Origin: Sphingomonas sp. BT-65
Lineage (GTDB): Bacteria > Pseudomonadota > Alphaproteobacteria > Sphingomonadales > Sphingomonadaceae
DNA: 64,000 nt
NCBI RefSeq assembly: GCF_026107375.2
Contig: NZ_JAPCIA010000001.1
Location: forward strand, 744,001-808,000
Direction of reading: 5' to 3'
Under the pieces are notes generated by a model. That model had not been told where the DNA came from. It searched no databases and saw only the letters and a list, made by a program, of their open reading frames with translations. The translations under genes were made by a program, and so were the position numbers. Positions 53,642 to 61,658 of this stretch are shown here, piece after piece. Each line of letters begins with the position of its first letter. Positions within the stretch are counted from its first letter, which is position 1.

Positions 53642-54379
53642 TCAGCTCGGCGGCGCCGGTATCTTCAAGCCCCGTTGGACGGCCGGCCTCGCGAGAGCCC
53701 TGCCAAGCCAGGCGGCAAGGTTGCGATACTCGCCCGCGCCGATCTGCTCGCCCAGCCCGGACTCCACCAGCGCGTTGATCCAGCCGACGAGGGCGATATC
53801 GGCAATTGAGTACCCGCTCCTCAGCATCCAGTCCTGCCCGTTCAAAGCCTGGTCGAGCACATCGAGGAGGCGGCGGCTCTCGTTCGCATAGCGCTCGCGC
53901 GGACGCTTATCCTCCCAATCCTTGCCGCCGGTCACCGAGAAGAAGCCGAGCTGCCCGATCATCGGGCCTACGCCGCCCATCTGGAACATAACCCATTGTG
54001 TCGCGTGCCAACGATCGGCGGCGGTGTCCCCGATCAGCCTGCCGGTCTTGTCCGCGAGATAGAGCAGAATGGCGCCACTCTCGAACAGCGTCAGCGGCCT
54101 GCCGTCAGGCCCATCAGGATCAATGATCGCGGGGATCTTGCCGTTGGGATTGAGCGACAGAAACTCGGGCGTCTTCTGATCGTCCGCATCGAAGCGCACC
54201 CAATGCGCTTCATAGGGCAGCCCGATCTCCTCGAGCATGATCGATGCCTTGACCCCGTTCGGCGTGTTGACCGAGTAGAGCTGGAGCCGCTCGGGATGCG
54301 TTGCCGGCCAACGCCCCGTGATCGGAAAGGATGAAAGATCCGCCACGAGCGAAGTCCCGCCTCGATCGCCGCTAGCCAT
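53642..54379 (-). CDS. Glutathione S-transferase family protein
   Basis: 245-aa protein resembling YghU/YfcG-type transferases. The thioredoxin-like N-domain has LQLYSVNTPNGVKASIMLEEIGLPYE, with KIPAIIDPDGPDGRPLTLFESGAILLYLADK including the cis-Pro and ESGA glutathione-binding motif. The C-terminal helical domain has YSIADIALVGWIN. Start overlaps the GNAT-type gene end by eight bases. Confidence 0.93.
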   Translation of the reverse strand: MASGDRGGTSLVADLSSFPITGRWPATHPERLQLYSVNTPNGVKASIMLEEIGLPYEAHWVRFDADDQKTPEFLSLNPNGKIPAIIDPDGPDGRPLTLFESGAILLYLADKTGRLIGDTAADRWHATQWVMFQMGGVGPMIGQLGFFSVTGGKDWEDKRPRERYANESRRLLDVLDQALNGQDWMLRSGYSIADIALVGWINALVESGLGEQIGAGEYRNLAAWLGRALARPAVQRGLKIPAPPS

Positions 54380-54653
54380 CGACGATGTCCGCATATTCGG
54401 GATGACGGGCATAGAAGCCGCCCATGAACCTGCAGCGAAGAACGGCCTTGCGACCGCTCGCGCGGATCGCATCGAAAACCCCTCGCGCGAGCTCGGAACC
54501 GATGCCGCGCCCCGCGAAGGCCTGCGGTACCTCGGTGTGCGTGAGCGTGAGGCGATCGCCGTCGACCTGGTAATAGGCGACGGCGGGCTCGTCGGAGCCC
54601 TCGATCGCAAGCTCGAAGCGATGCTCGGCCGGGTTGTCCCTGACCTTGCTCAT
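54372..54653 (-). CDS. GNAT-like N-acetyltransferase (YjdJ type)
   Basis: 93-aa small acetyltransferase-fold protein with VAYYQVDGDRLTLTHTEVPQAFAGRGIGSELARGVFDAIR, the acetyl-CoA-binding loop, and a C-terminal CRFMGGFYARHPEYADIV. Substrate unknown. Tightly packed, overlapping both neighbours. Confidence 0.92.
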   Translation of the reverse strand: MSKVRDNPAEHRFELAIEGSDEPAVAYYQVDGDRLTLTHTEVPQAFAGRGIGSELARGVFDAIRASGRKAVLRCRFMGGFYARHPEYADIVDG

Positions 54654-55492
54654 GCGCGCGCTCTCTGCTCGATGAAGGCCAGCAGGTCAGCGTTGATGAT
54701 GTCGGGATGGGTCGCAAACAGCCCGTGCGACAGGCCAGGATAAGTTTTGAGAATGCCGTTCGACAGTAGCTTGATCGCCTCGCGTGCCGATGCGTCGATC
54801 GGCACCACCTGGTCGTCCTCGCCATGCAGCACCAGGACAGGCACGGATACGGCCTTCAGGTCATCGGTAAAGTCGGTTTCCGAAAACGCGGCCACGCAAT
54901 CATAGTGCGCCTTGGCGCCACCGCTCATGCCCTGGCGCCACCAGTTGCGGATCAGCCCCTCGCTGACCTCCGCGCCGTCGCGGTTGAAGCCGTAGAAGGG
55001 ACCGCTCGGCACATCGAGGAAGAACTGCGCGCGATTGCGGCTGAGCGCGTCGCGAAAGCCGTCGAACACGGACATTGGCAGGCCGCCGGGGTACCGGTCG
55101 GTGGCCAGCATGATGGGGGTGACCGCGCCGATCAGCACCGCCTTGGCAACCCGGTTCGGCGCGCTGCGCGCGACATAGCGGATGACCTCGCCGCCGCCGG
55201 TCGAATGGCCGATGTGAACCACGTTGCTGAGATCGAGCGCGCGCACCAGCGCCGCGACATCGGCGGCGTAGGTATCCATGTCGTTTCCGGTATCGGTCTG
55301 GTCGGAACGACCATGGCCACGCCGATCATGGGCGATCACCCGAAATCCCTTGCCGAGGAAGAACAGCATCTGGTTGTCCCAGTCGTCTGCGCTGAGCGGC
55401 CATCCATGGTGGAACATGATCGGCTGGCCGTCCTTCGGGCCCCAATCCTTGTAGAAGATGCTGACGCCGTCGCTCGTGACGATCGTGGACAT
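54650..55492 (-). CDS. Alpha/beta hydrolase, cofactor-free haloperoxidase type
   Basis: 280-aa enzyme. Catalytic triad: Ser in HIGHSTGGGEVIRY, Asp in HGEDDQVVPID, His in GLSHGLFATH; oxyanion segment HHGWPLSADDWDNQM and DRRGHGRSD. This pattern fits the chloroperoxidase/aryl esterase group, which makes peracids and hydrolyses esters. It overlaps the acetyltransferase gene by four bases. Start ATG 55,492 follows GGGAGACCC. Confidence 0.93.
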   Translation of the reverse strand: MSTIVTSDGVSIFYKDWGPKDGQPIMFHHGWPLSADDWDNQMLFFLGKGFRVIAHDRRGHGRSDQTDTGNDMDTYAADVAALVRALDLSNVVHIGHSTGGGEVIRYVARSAPNRVAKAVLIGAVTPIMLATDRYPGGLPMSVFDGFRDALSRNRAQFFLDVPSGPFYGFNRDGAEVSEGLIRNWWRQGMSGGAKAHYDCVAAFSETDFTDDLKAVSVPVLVLHGEDDQVVPIDASAREAIKLLSNGILKTYPGLSHGLFATHPDIINADLLAFIEQRARA

Positions 55493-55561
55493 GAGAGGGT
55501 CTCCCTGATGTTGATTGGGTCGGAGGAGGAAGGCCGCCGTGGCCTGCCAGATGCCTTTGCG

Positions 55562-55597
55562 GGCAAGTGGCGGCGATCTGAGCCGCCGCCACTTGCC
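55562..55597 (-). terminator. Strong stem-loop between isochorismatase-like and haloperoxidase genes
   Basis: Perfect 13-bp inverted repeat (GGCAAGTGGCGGC / GCCGCCACTTGCC), 10-base loop, just after the 55,608 stop on the minus strand. No U tract, so it may attenuate or stabilise transcripts instead. Confidence 0.6.
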
Positions 55598-55607
55598 GCG
55601 CTCGCCG

Positions 55608-56243
55608 TCAGGCGGCCTGCGCCGCCTTTTCGGGGTTGAAGCCGTCGAAGCTCTCGAAGACGCCCATGAAGCCGGGAACGGTGGCTTCCCGCGCCCAGTC
55701 GCGCTGGAGCTCGCAATACATCTGCACGCGGCTGATCAGCTTCGCGCCCGCCTGCTCGACCCGGCGCAGCGCGGCCTCGTGCGCGGCCACCGACGTGCCA
55801 CCGACCGCATCGACGGGCACATAGACCTCATACCCCTCCTGGATCGCATCCAGCGCGGGGAAAGTGAGGCAGGCCTCGGTCCAGAGCGCGGTCATGATCA
55901 GCTTGCGGCGGCCGAGCGCCTTGACCGCATCCTTGAAGCCCGTGTCCTCCCAGCTGTTGATCGAGGTGCGATCGTAGGTCGGCAAATGGCCCAGGACGTT
56001 CTGCAGCTCCTGGATCGGCGGCTTGTTGCGGCCGGTCGCGACGTTGACCGTCGAGTGGACGATGGGGAGATTGTAGTTCACGGCCGCCTTGGCGGTGCTG
56101 ACGATGTTGAACACAAGCTCGTCGCGCGGCATCGAGCGGATCGAGGAGACCTGGATCGGCTGATAATCGATGATGATGAAGGCCGCGTTGTCAGGGGTGA
56201 GAAGGTGATCGGTCTGCGGGTTGCGGATGGTCTCACTGGCCAT
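55608..56243 (-). CDS. Isochorismatase family hydrolase (YcaC-like)
   Basis: 211-aa cysteine hydrolase. Catalytic Asp in AAFIIIDYQPIQV, Lys in AVKALGRRKLIMTALWTEACLTFPALDAI including the nucleophile Cys. YcaC-type members are of unknown natural substrate and often accompany stress genes, as here. Start ATG 56,243 with GGAAAGGGA upstream. Confidence 0.92.
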   Translation of the reverse strand: MASETIRNPQTDHLLTPDNAAFIIIDYQPIQVSSIRSMPRDELVFNIVSTAKAAVNYNLPIVHSTVNVATGRNKPPIQELQNVLGHLPTYDRTSINSWEDTGFKDAVKALGRRKLIMTALWTEACLTFPALDAIQEGYEVYVPVDAVGGTSVAAHEAALRRVEQAGAKLISRVQMYCELQRDWAREATVPGFMGVFESFDGFNPEKAAQAA

Positions 56244-56335
56244 GGTTGGTCCCTTTCCTGTTCAAGTCGCGCGTCGGGGGCGGGCTGGCGCCCTTGTTCA
56301 AGCGGAGAGTCGCGCGCCAACCGCTCCGCAGGAAG

Positions 56336-56368
56336 AAGGGGCCGGATGCGCTCTGCATCCGGCCCCTT
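56336..56368 (-). terminator. Perfect 14-bp stem-loop after the pirin gene
   Basis: AAGGGGCCGGATGC / GCATCCGGCCCCTT with a 5-base loop lies three bases beyond the pirin stop. On the minus strand it is followed by CTTC. It should terminate the pirin transcript. Confidence 0.75.
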
Positions 56369-56370
56369 GA

Positions 56371-57237
56371 TCATGTTGCTGCGGCGACGAAGCGCCCGCT
56401 GTTGAAGTCTTCGGCGGCCTGCCGGATTTCTACTTCGCTGTTCATCACGAACGGGCCGTATCCTACGATCGGCTCGTCGATGGGCTCGCCTGTCAGCACC
56501 AGCAGCTTGGCATCGCCATCGGCGTGAATGGCAATGTCGCCGCCTTCGCGACCGAGGAGCACCATTTCCGCCTCGCCTGCCTCCTGGCTGTCTGCGATGG
56601 TGACATGACCCGTGAGGACAACGATCATTGCCGTGTGCCCCGCAGGCAGATCGAGGTTCACGTCCGCCCCGGCGTTCACGCTGAGGTCCCAGACATTGAT
56701 CGGCGTGAAAGTGCGCGCAGCTCCCTTCGTCCCCCGATAGTCGCCCGCGATGATCCGGATCGTGCCAGCACGGTTGGGGAGCTTCACGACCGGAATATCG
56801 GCCTTCAGAATGCCCTGGTACCCGGCCGGCGCCATCTTGTCCTTGGCAGGCAGGTTCACCCACAGCTGCACCATGCGGAAAGGTCCGCCAGCCCGGGCGA
56901 AGCCGGGCGAATGATACTCCTCGTGGATGATGCCGCCTGCGGCAGTCATCCACTGGACGTCGCCCGGTCCGATCACGCCGCCGTTGCCGGCAGAGTCGCG
57001 GTGCTCGACCTCCCCTTCGTAGACGATCGTGACCGTCTCGAAGCCTCGATGCGGGTGCTTGCCGACGCCGCGACGCTGGCTTGTCGGCTCGAACAGATGC
57101 GGCCCGGCGTAGTCGAGCAGCAGGAACGGGCTGACGTGGGCGCCCAGGTCGTTGTACGAAAAGAGCGAGCGAACGGGAAAGCCGTCGCCGACCCAATGCT
57201 GCCGGTCGTTACCGTACCGGCCGATGACCTTGGCCAT
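56371..57237 (-). CDS. Pirin family protein
   Basis: 288-aa bicupin. The N-terminal cupin metal site is HPHRGFETVTIVYEGEVEHRDS (His57-type pattern H-x-H ... E), with MTAAGGIIHEEYH. Bacterial pirins include quercetin dioxygenases and redox regulators. Start overlaps nothing; 117 bp separate it from the divergent LysR gene at 57,355, so that regulator may control it. Confidence 0.93.
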   Translation of the reverse strand: MAKVIGRYGNDRQHWVGDGFPVRSLFSYNDLGAHVSPFLLLDYAGPHLFEPTSQRRGVGKHPHRGFETVTIVYEGEVEHRDSAGNGGVIGPGDVQWMTAAGGIIHEEYHSPGFARAGGPFRMVQLWVNLPAKDKMAPAGYQGILKADIPVVKLPNRAGTIRIIAGDYRGTKGAARTFTPINVWDLSVNAGADVNLDLPAGHTAMIVVLTGHVTIADSQEAGEAEMVLLGREGGDIAIHADGDAKLLVLTGEPIDEPIVGYGPFVMNSEVEIRQAAEDFNSGRFVAAAT

Positions 57238-57354
57238 GTGCGTTCTCCGATTCCGACGCGCCGCCCCTGCGGCTGCGTGTTGGATCGTAGATTATGGCGG
57301 GACGACAAAATGAAAAGATTGCCAGAAGCGACACAGCGTCCTACGCAAAGGACG

Positions 57355-58383
57355 ATGAAAGATCTCAACGATCTCTATTATTTTGCCGCGGTCGTTGATC
57401 ATGGCGGATTTTCCGCGGCCGGGCGGGCGCTCGGCATCCAGAAATCGCTGCTCAGCCGCCGGGTTCTGGCGCTTGAGGAGCGCCTCGGCATCAGGCTTCT
57501 CAACCGATCCTCCCGGCGCTTCTCCGTCACGGAGGTCGGGCGCGAGTTCTACGATCGGTGCATCGCGATGCTGGTGGAGGCGGAAGCCGCGGAGCAGGTA
57601 GCGGCGCAGGTCCAGGGCGAACCGCGCGGCGTCGTGCGGATGAGCTGCCCCACCGCATTGCTGTCGTTCCAGTTCGGCGAATTGGTCGCGCGCTTCATGA
57701 TGATCAATCCGCGTGTCCAAATTCTTCTGGAGAGCACCAACCGCCGGGTCGACGTGATCTCCGAAGGATTGGACCTCGCGATACGGGTGCGGTTTCCGCC
57801 GCTGGACTCGATCGGTCTGGTGATGCGGCGCCTTGATGAGAGCGCCCAATGCCTGGTTGCTGCTCCGAAGCTGGTAGGTGGCCAGCTGCAATCGCCGGCC
57901 GACCTTCATGGCCTTCCAAGTCTGGATCAGGTGCGTCCAACCCGCGAGCATAGCTGGGGACTTCACCATGCCGACGGAAAGGTGGCGACGGTTCCGCATA
58001 CGCCCCGCCTGGTAACTGACGACATGTCGGTGCTCCGCGATGCGGCGATGGTTGGCGCGGGAGTGGTGCAGTTGCCGACGATCTTCGTCTCCGATGACGT
58101 GAAGAAAGGACGGCTCGTCGACGTGCTCCCGGATTGGCGACCTCAGTCCGGGATCGTTCATGCCGTCTTCCCGTCGCGCCGCGGGCTGCTCCCGTCCGTA
58201 CGCGCGCTGCTGGACTTCTTCGCGCGTGAATGCGCGATCCAGCGCACTCGCGCGGAAAAGATCGTGCCGCCCGGGTTGCAGCCCCGAGGCTGGAGCGATG
58301 GAACGACGGCCAGCGAGGATAGCGCTCAAAAGACAAGAGGGCCGTACGAGGAGTTGCCCCCGTGGCTGAGCCAGGTTCGATAG
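57355..58383 (+). CDS. LysR-type regulator, divergent from the pirin gene
   Basis: 342-aa regulator. HTH at about residues 5-60 (LNDLYYFAAVVDHGGFSAAGRALGIQKSLLSRRVLALEERLGIRLLNRSSRR), followed by the CrgA-type effector domain (AIRVRFPPLDSIGLVMRRL). The C-terminal 45 residues are an unusual extra tail. ATG 57,355 is preferred over 57,310, which would add 15 residues. Divergent promoter arrangement suggests it controls the pirin-hydrolase group. Confidence 0.9.
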   Translation: MKDLNDLYYFAAVVDHGGFSAAGRALGIQKSLLSRRVLALEERLGIRLLNRSSRRFSVTEVGREFYDRCIAMLVEAEAAEQVAAQVQGEPRGVVRMSCPTALLSFQFGELVARFMMINPRVQILLESTNRRVDVISEGLDLAIRVRFPPLDSIGLVMRRLDESAQCLVAAPKLVGGQLQSPADLHGLPSLDQVRPTREHSWGLHHADGKVATVPHTPRLVTDDMSVLRDAAMVGAGVVQLPTIFVSDDVKKGRLVDVLPDWRPQSGIVHAVFPSRRGLLPSVRALLDFFARECAIQRTRAEKIVPPGLQPRGWSDGTTASEDSAQKTRGPYEELPPWLSQVR

Positions 58384-58582
58384 CAGATAGTACTAATAAG
58401 AGTCGGAAGGATGTCACCGGAGCAGCCCGGTGTCTTTCCATCTCAGATCATTGCTCGTCTTGAGCTGAGCGCAGTGCACGCATCCGACCATCGGAGCGTC
58501 GCGGGGTGGTGCCAGCGGCATTTCGGAAAACGCACGGTTGGCAATGTTCTGGCCTGCCGTGTCGCGTAACGGGGAACGATAA

Positions 58583-59491
58583 ATGGATATCGAGGGCTTG
58601 CGAACATTTGTGGAGGTTGCCGATGCGGGCGGCGTGACTGCCGCTGCTTTGCGTCTCGGCGTGTCCAAATCCATCGTAAGCCGGCGGCTCGCGAGGATCG
58701 AGACCGAACTGGGCGTTCAATTGCTCGCGCGGACCACACGCGGTGCTGCCCTCACAGAGGCAGGTATCACCTTTCGGGGTCACGCCGCCAGGATCTGCGC
58801 GGAGTACGACATCGCCTTGGAAACAATCCTGCCGGCAGGCGAGCTGCGCGGGAGCTTCAGAATTGCCGCGCCACTGACCTTCGGTCCGACACATTTCGCG
58901 TCCGTCATCGCCGATATGGCGCGCCTCAATCCCCAGCTGCAGATTCGATCTTCTTACTCTGACCGCTTCGTCGATCTCATCGCGGAAGGCTTCGACTGCG
59001 CGATCCGGATCGGCCATTTGACCGACTCGAATCTGATCGCGAAGAAGGTCGGATATACGCCCGCGATCTACGTCGCGACCCCCGAATACATCGAGCGCCA
59101 CGGCGCACCGGAAACGCCGGAGGAGTTTGGCGCCCACGATGTCGTGATGCACGGGACCGAGACCTGGCTTGCCATGGATGGCGATAAGGTGATCCACCTG
59201 AAGCCGCAGGGGCGGTTCAAGGCCGACAATGCCGTGGCTCTCGTTGCGGCGGCGGTCGCTGGCGTGGGCGTAGCCGGAATTCCCAAGGAGCTGATCATCG
59301 AGCACCTCGATTCCGGGGCACTCGTTCCGGTGATGAAGCGCTATCCACCACCCAACCTCGGCATCTATGTGGTGCGGCCGCCAGGACAGCATCCAGAGCG
59401 CAAGGTGCGGGTTCTGACAGAGATGATGATCGCATGCTGCCAGAATCTCTGCAAAGCGATCATGCTGCGTGACGCGCATCGGCTGGGCTAG
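58583..59491 (+). CDS. LysR-type regulator, second copy
   Basis: 302-aa CrgA-like regulator: HTH LRTFVEVADAGGVTAAALRLGVSKSIVSRRLARIE (about residues 5-40), effector domain with FGPTHFASVIADMARLNPQLQ and DCAIRIGHLTDSNL. Target genes unknown; the SDR remnant and the NTF2-like gene lie downstream on the other strand. The 58,384-58,582 gap holds its promoter but nothing I can define. Confidence 0.92.
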   Translation: MDIEGLRTFVEVADAGGVTAAALRLGVSKSIVSRRLARIETELGVQLLARTTRGAALTEAGITFRGHAARICAEYDIALETILPAGELRGSFRIAAPLTFGPTHFASVIADMARLNPQLQIRSSYSDRFVDLIAEGFDCAIRIGHLTDSNLIAKKVGYTPAIYVATPEYIERHGAPETPEEFGAHDVVMHGTETWLAMDGDKVIHLKPQGRFKADNAVALVAAAVAGVGVAGIPKELIIEHLDSGALVPVMKRYPPPNLGIYVVRPPGQHPERKVRVLTEMMIACCQNLCKAIMLRDAHRLG

Positions 59492-59558
59492 CCGCGGCGG
59501 AAATTGCGGCCCCTGCGTTCGTTCCTGAAGCCGCAACACAGCACGACATGATGTGAAG

Positions 59559-59672
59559 CTACCGCCGCTCCGGTGCGAATGGCACGATCGAAAGCAGTCG
59601 CCGCGCGACCGCCAGATCGATGCCTTTGGCGCCGCCTACCACCAGGGCAACCTTGCGCGCCATTCGATCCAT
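59559..59672 (-). pseudogene. Remnant of a short-chain dehydrogenase N-terminus
   Basis: AGGAGCTTTAG precedes ATG, then MDRMARKVALVVGGAKGIDLAVARRLLS, recognisably the TGGxxGIG cofactor motif of an SDR but with Thr to Val and Gly to Asp changes, and it ends after 37 codons. The remainder is missing; the 59,492-59,790 gap otherwise shows nothing coding. Decayed gene start. Confidence 0.65.
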
Positions 59673-59790
59673 CTAAAGCTCCTGATCGCAACGAAGCTGT
59701 GAACCCGCACGAGCCGGTCGAATCCGGAAAGTCGCCCAACGTGACCCCGGCTCTCGACTCAAATGATCGCGCTTTATCCTTGGCGGAGCC

Positions 59791-60288
59791 TCAGACGCTG
59801 GTCTCCGATCCGTCGGGATTTGCCTTGATGAGATACTCGCCGCTTTCCCGGAAGCTGCGGACGGTCGCGAAGGTATCTTCCATAAACTGCACGTAGGACA
59901 GCTTGCCGTTCTCGCCGCGCGCCAGAACCGCGAAGGGTGATGTCACCGTTTTACCCAACACGGTCGATGTGTAGGTAAAAGAACCGAAAATCGCAGCGCC
60001 GTTCTCATTTTCAAAGCTGTCCTGAATTTCGAAAGCGTCTGTCCTCCAGTACCGGCCGACGTCGATAAAGGTCTGAACCAGCCCCTCGGTGCCTTTGTTC
60101 GTGCCCGCCCAAGGCATGATCTGCTTCAGTTCAGCGTGCTCATAGTTGAGCGAGACATAGATGAAGTCATCCGTGGTGAACTGCTTGACGAAGTCGAGAT
60201 CGGTCGGGTTCGACAGGATTGACTGCAGTACCGCCAAAGGCGATGCCGTCGACGCGGGTTGAGCTGTGGAGTGTGCAGCAGGGGACAT
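59791..60288 (-). CDS. NTF2-like (SnoaL-type) protein
   Basis: 165-aa protein with an Ala/Ser-rich first 20 residues and then LQSILSNPTDLDFVKQFTTDDFIYVSLNYEHAELKQIMPW, YTSTVLGKTVTSPFAVLARGENGKL and FVQFMEDTFATVRSF, the cone-shaped NTF2-like pattern. Homologues bind small molecules or act as isomerases; no specific role is assigned. Confidence 0.85.
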   Translation of the reverse strand: MSPAAHSTAQPASTASPLAVLQSILSNPTDLDFVKQFTTDDFIYVSLNYEHAELKQIMPWAGTNKGTEGLVQTFIDVGRYWRTDAFEIQDSFENENGAAIFGSFTYTSTVLGKTVTSPFAVLARGENGKLSYVQFMEDTFATVRSFRESGEYLIKANPDGSETSV

Positions 60289-60426
60289 GATGGATTCCTC
60301 GTTTGGGCATTTCAGAAATTGAGGTGCCGGCGCGCTTCAAACCTGGCACCCCCGTCCCGCTCTCACGCGCCGCGTCGCGCCTCCCCTCGGTGATAGGAAT
60401 TCCGCCCCCGGCTCTCTAGCCACGAC

Positions 60427-60700
60427 CTATGAGGAGCTGTGTTGCACGACCCGGAACATCGTCGTTGAAGTCCCGCAATCGGCGACCTCGGGACGTGTTC
60501 TGACGTTCTCTGCTGAACTGCCGTGAGCGCTCATGGCGACAGGATATGCCCCACGCTCCCCGCGTGGCCGTGCCACCAGCGCCTTTGTCCCCGAGAGGAT
60601 GAGGCAGAGCATCGGCTCGAATGCCGAGATTCCACGCCTGGCGCCGCGTTCCACTTCACGCAACACAGCTTGGCACTTCCCGAAGCTAAGAAACGCTGAT
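60427..60700 (-). pseudogene. AraC-family regulator N-terminal fragment
   Basis: GISAFEPMLCLILSGTKALVARPRGERGAYPVAMSA matches the N-terminal effector-binding region of AraC regulators of the PF06719 type (FEPMLCLILQG-like). The frame ends at 60,427 after fewer than 95 codons and no HTH follows. The remainder of the 60,289-60,800 gap shows no intact gene but should hold the promoter of the SDR at 60,801. Confidence 0.6.
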
Positions 60701-60800
60701 CGCGACCGCTAAGTTCGCGGATCAGGAAATCGTGCGCCTTTCCCATCCCGCGACAACACGCGGGTGACCTGGGCCAGATAGGGTAGAAAAGGACGAGTAT

Positions 60801-61541
60801 ATGATTGATCTTAAAGGCAAGCGGGCGCTGGTAACCGGTGGATCCCGCGGCATCGGCGCAGCGATCGCGCTGGTGCTTGCCGAGAATGGTGCGGACGTCG
60901 CCTTTACGTATCAGAATGCGGCTGAAAAGGCGCAGAGCGTCGTCAAGTCTATCGAGGCGGCAGGACGCCGCGCAGTCGCGATTCAGGCGGATAGCGCCGA
61001 TCCGGAGGCGATCGCCCGTTCCGTGAACGAGGCGGTCACCGCGCTCGGCGGCATCGACATTCTGGTGAACAGCGCCGCGATCGGCCACTCCGGCATGATC
61101 GCCGATATCGACCTTGGCGAGTATCAGCGCGTGATGGACGTCAACGTTCGTGCTCCCGTGCTGTTCGCAAAGGCTGTGATCCCGCACCTGAGCGAAGGCG
61201 GCCGTATCATCACGATCGGCTCGGCGCTTGGCGAGCGCGTTCCGTTCCCGGGCATCACGACCTATGCGATGTCGAAGGCGGCACTGACCTCGTTCACCCG
61301 CGGCCTCTCGCGCGAGCTCGGGCCCAAGGGCATCACCGTCAACCTGATCCAGCCGGGCGCGACCAACACGGATTCGAACCCGGCGGACGGCGAGGCGGCC
61401 GACTTCCAGCGCAGCCTGACGTCGCTGGGCCGGTACGCCGAACCGCGCGAGATCGGTAACGCTGTCGCCTATCTGGCCAGCCCGGCCGCAAGCATCATCA
61501 CCGGCGCGACGCTGACCGTCGACGGTGGTGCGATCGCTTGA
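60801..61541 (+). CDS. Short-chain dehydrogenase/reductase (3-oxoacyl-ACP reductase-like)
   Basis: 246-aa SDR. NAD(P)-binding TGGSRGIGAAIAL, NSAA at the active site (VNSAAIG), Ser in TIGSAL and the Tyr-x3-Lys motif TYAMSKAAL. The C-terminal IITGATLTVDGG is typical. Substrate unknown; classical members reduce 3-oxoacyl or related ketones with NADPH. Confidence 0.95.
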   Translation: MIDLKGKRALVTGGSRGIGAAIALVLAENGADVAFTYQNAAEKAQSVVKSIEAAGRRAVAIQADSADPEAIARSVNEAVTALGGIDILVNSAAIGHSGMIADIDLGEYQRVMDVNVRAPVLFAKAVIPHLSEGGRIITIGSALGERVPFPGITTYAMSKAALTSFTRGLSRELGPKGITVNLIQPGATNTDSNPADGEAADFQRSLTSLGRYAEPREIGNAVAYLASPAASIITGATLTVDGGAIA

Positions 61542-61658
61542 ATCGTGACGGTGGCGGCGCGCATGACGGCTATGGTGGCCGGAAGGCGCGCCGCTCCGGA
61601 ACAGGGCGACCGCTTGATCGCCATACCGTCGTAAGAAGATTGCATCACGAGGATCTGT

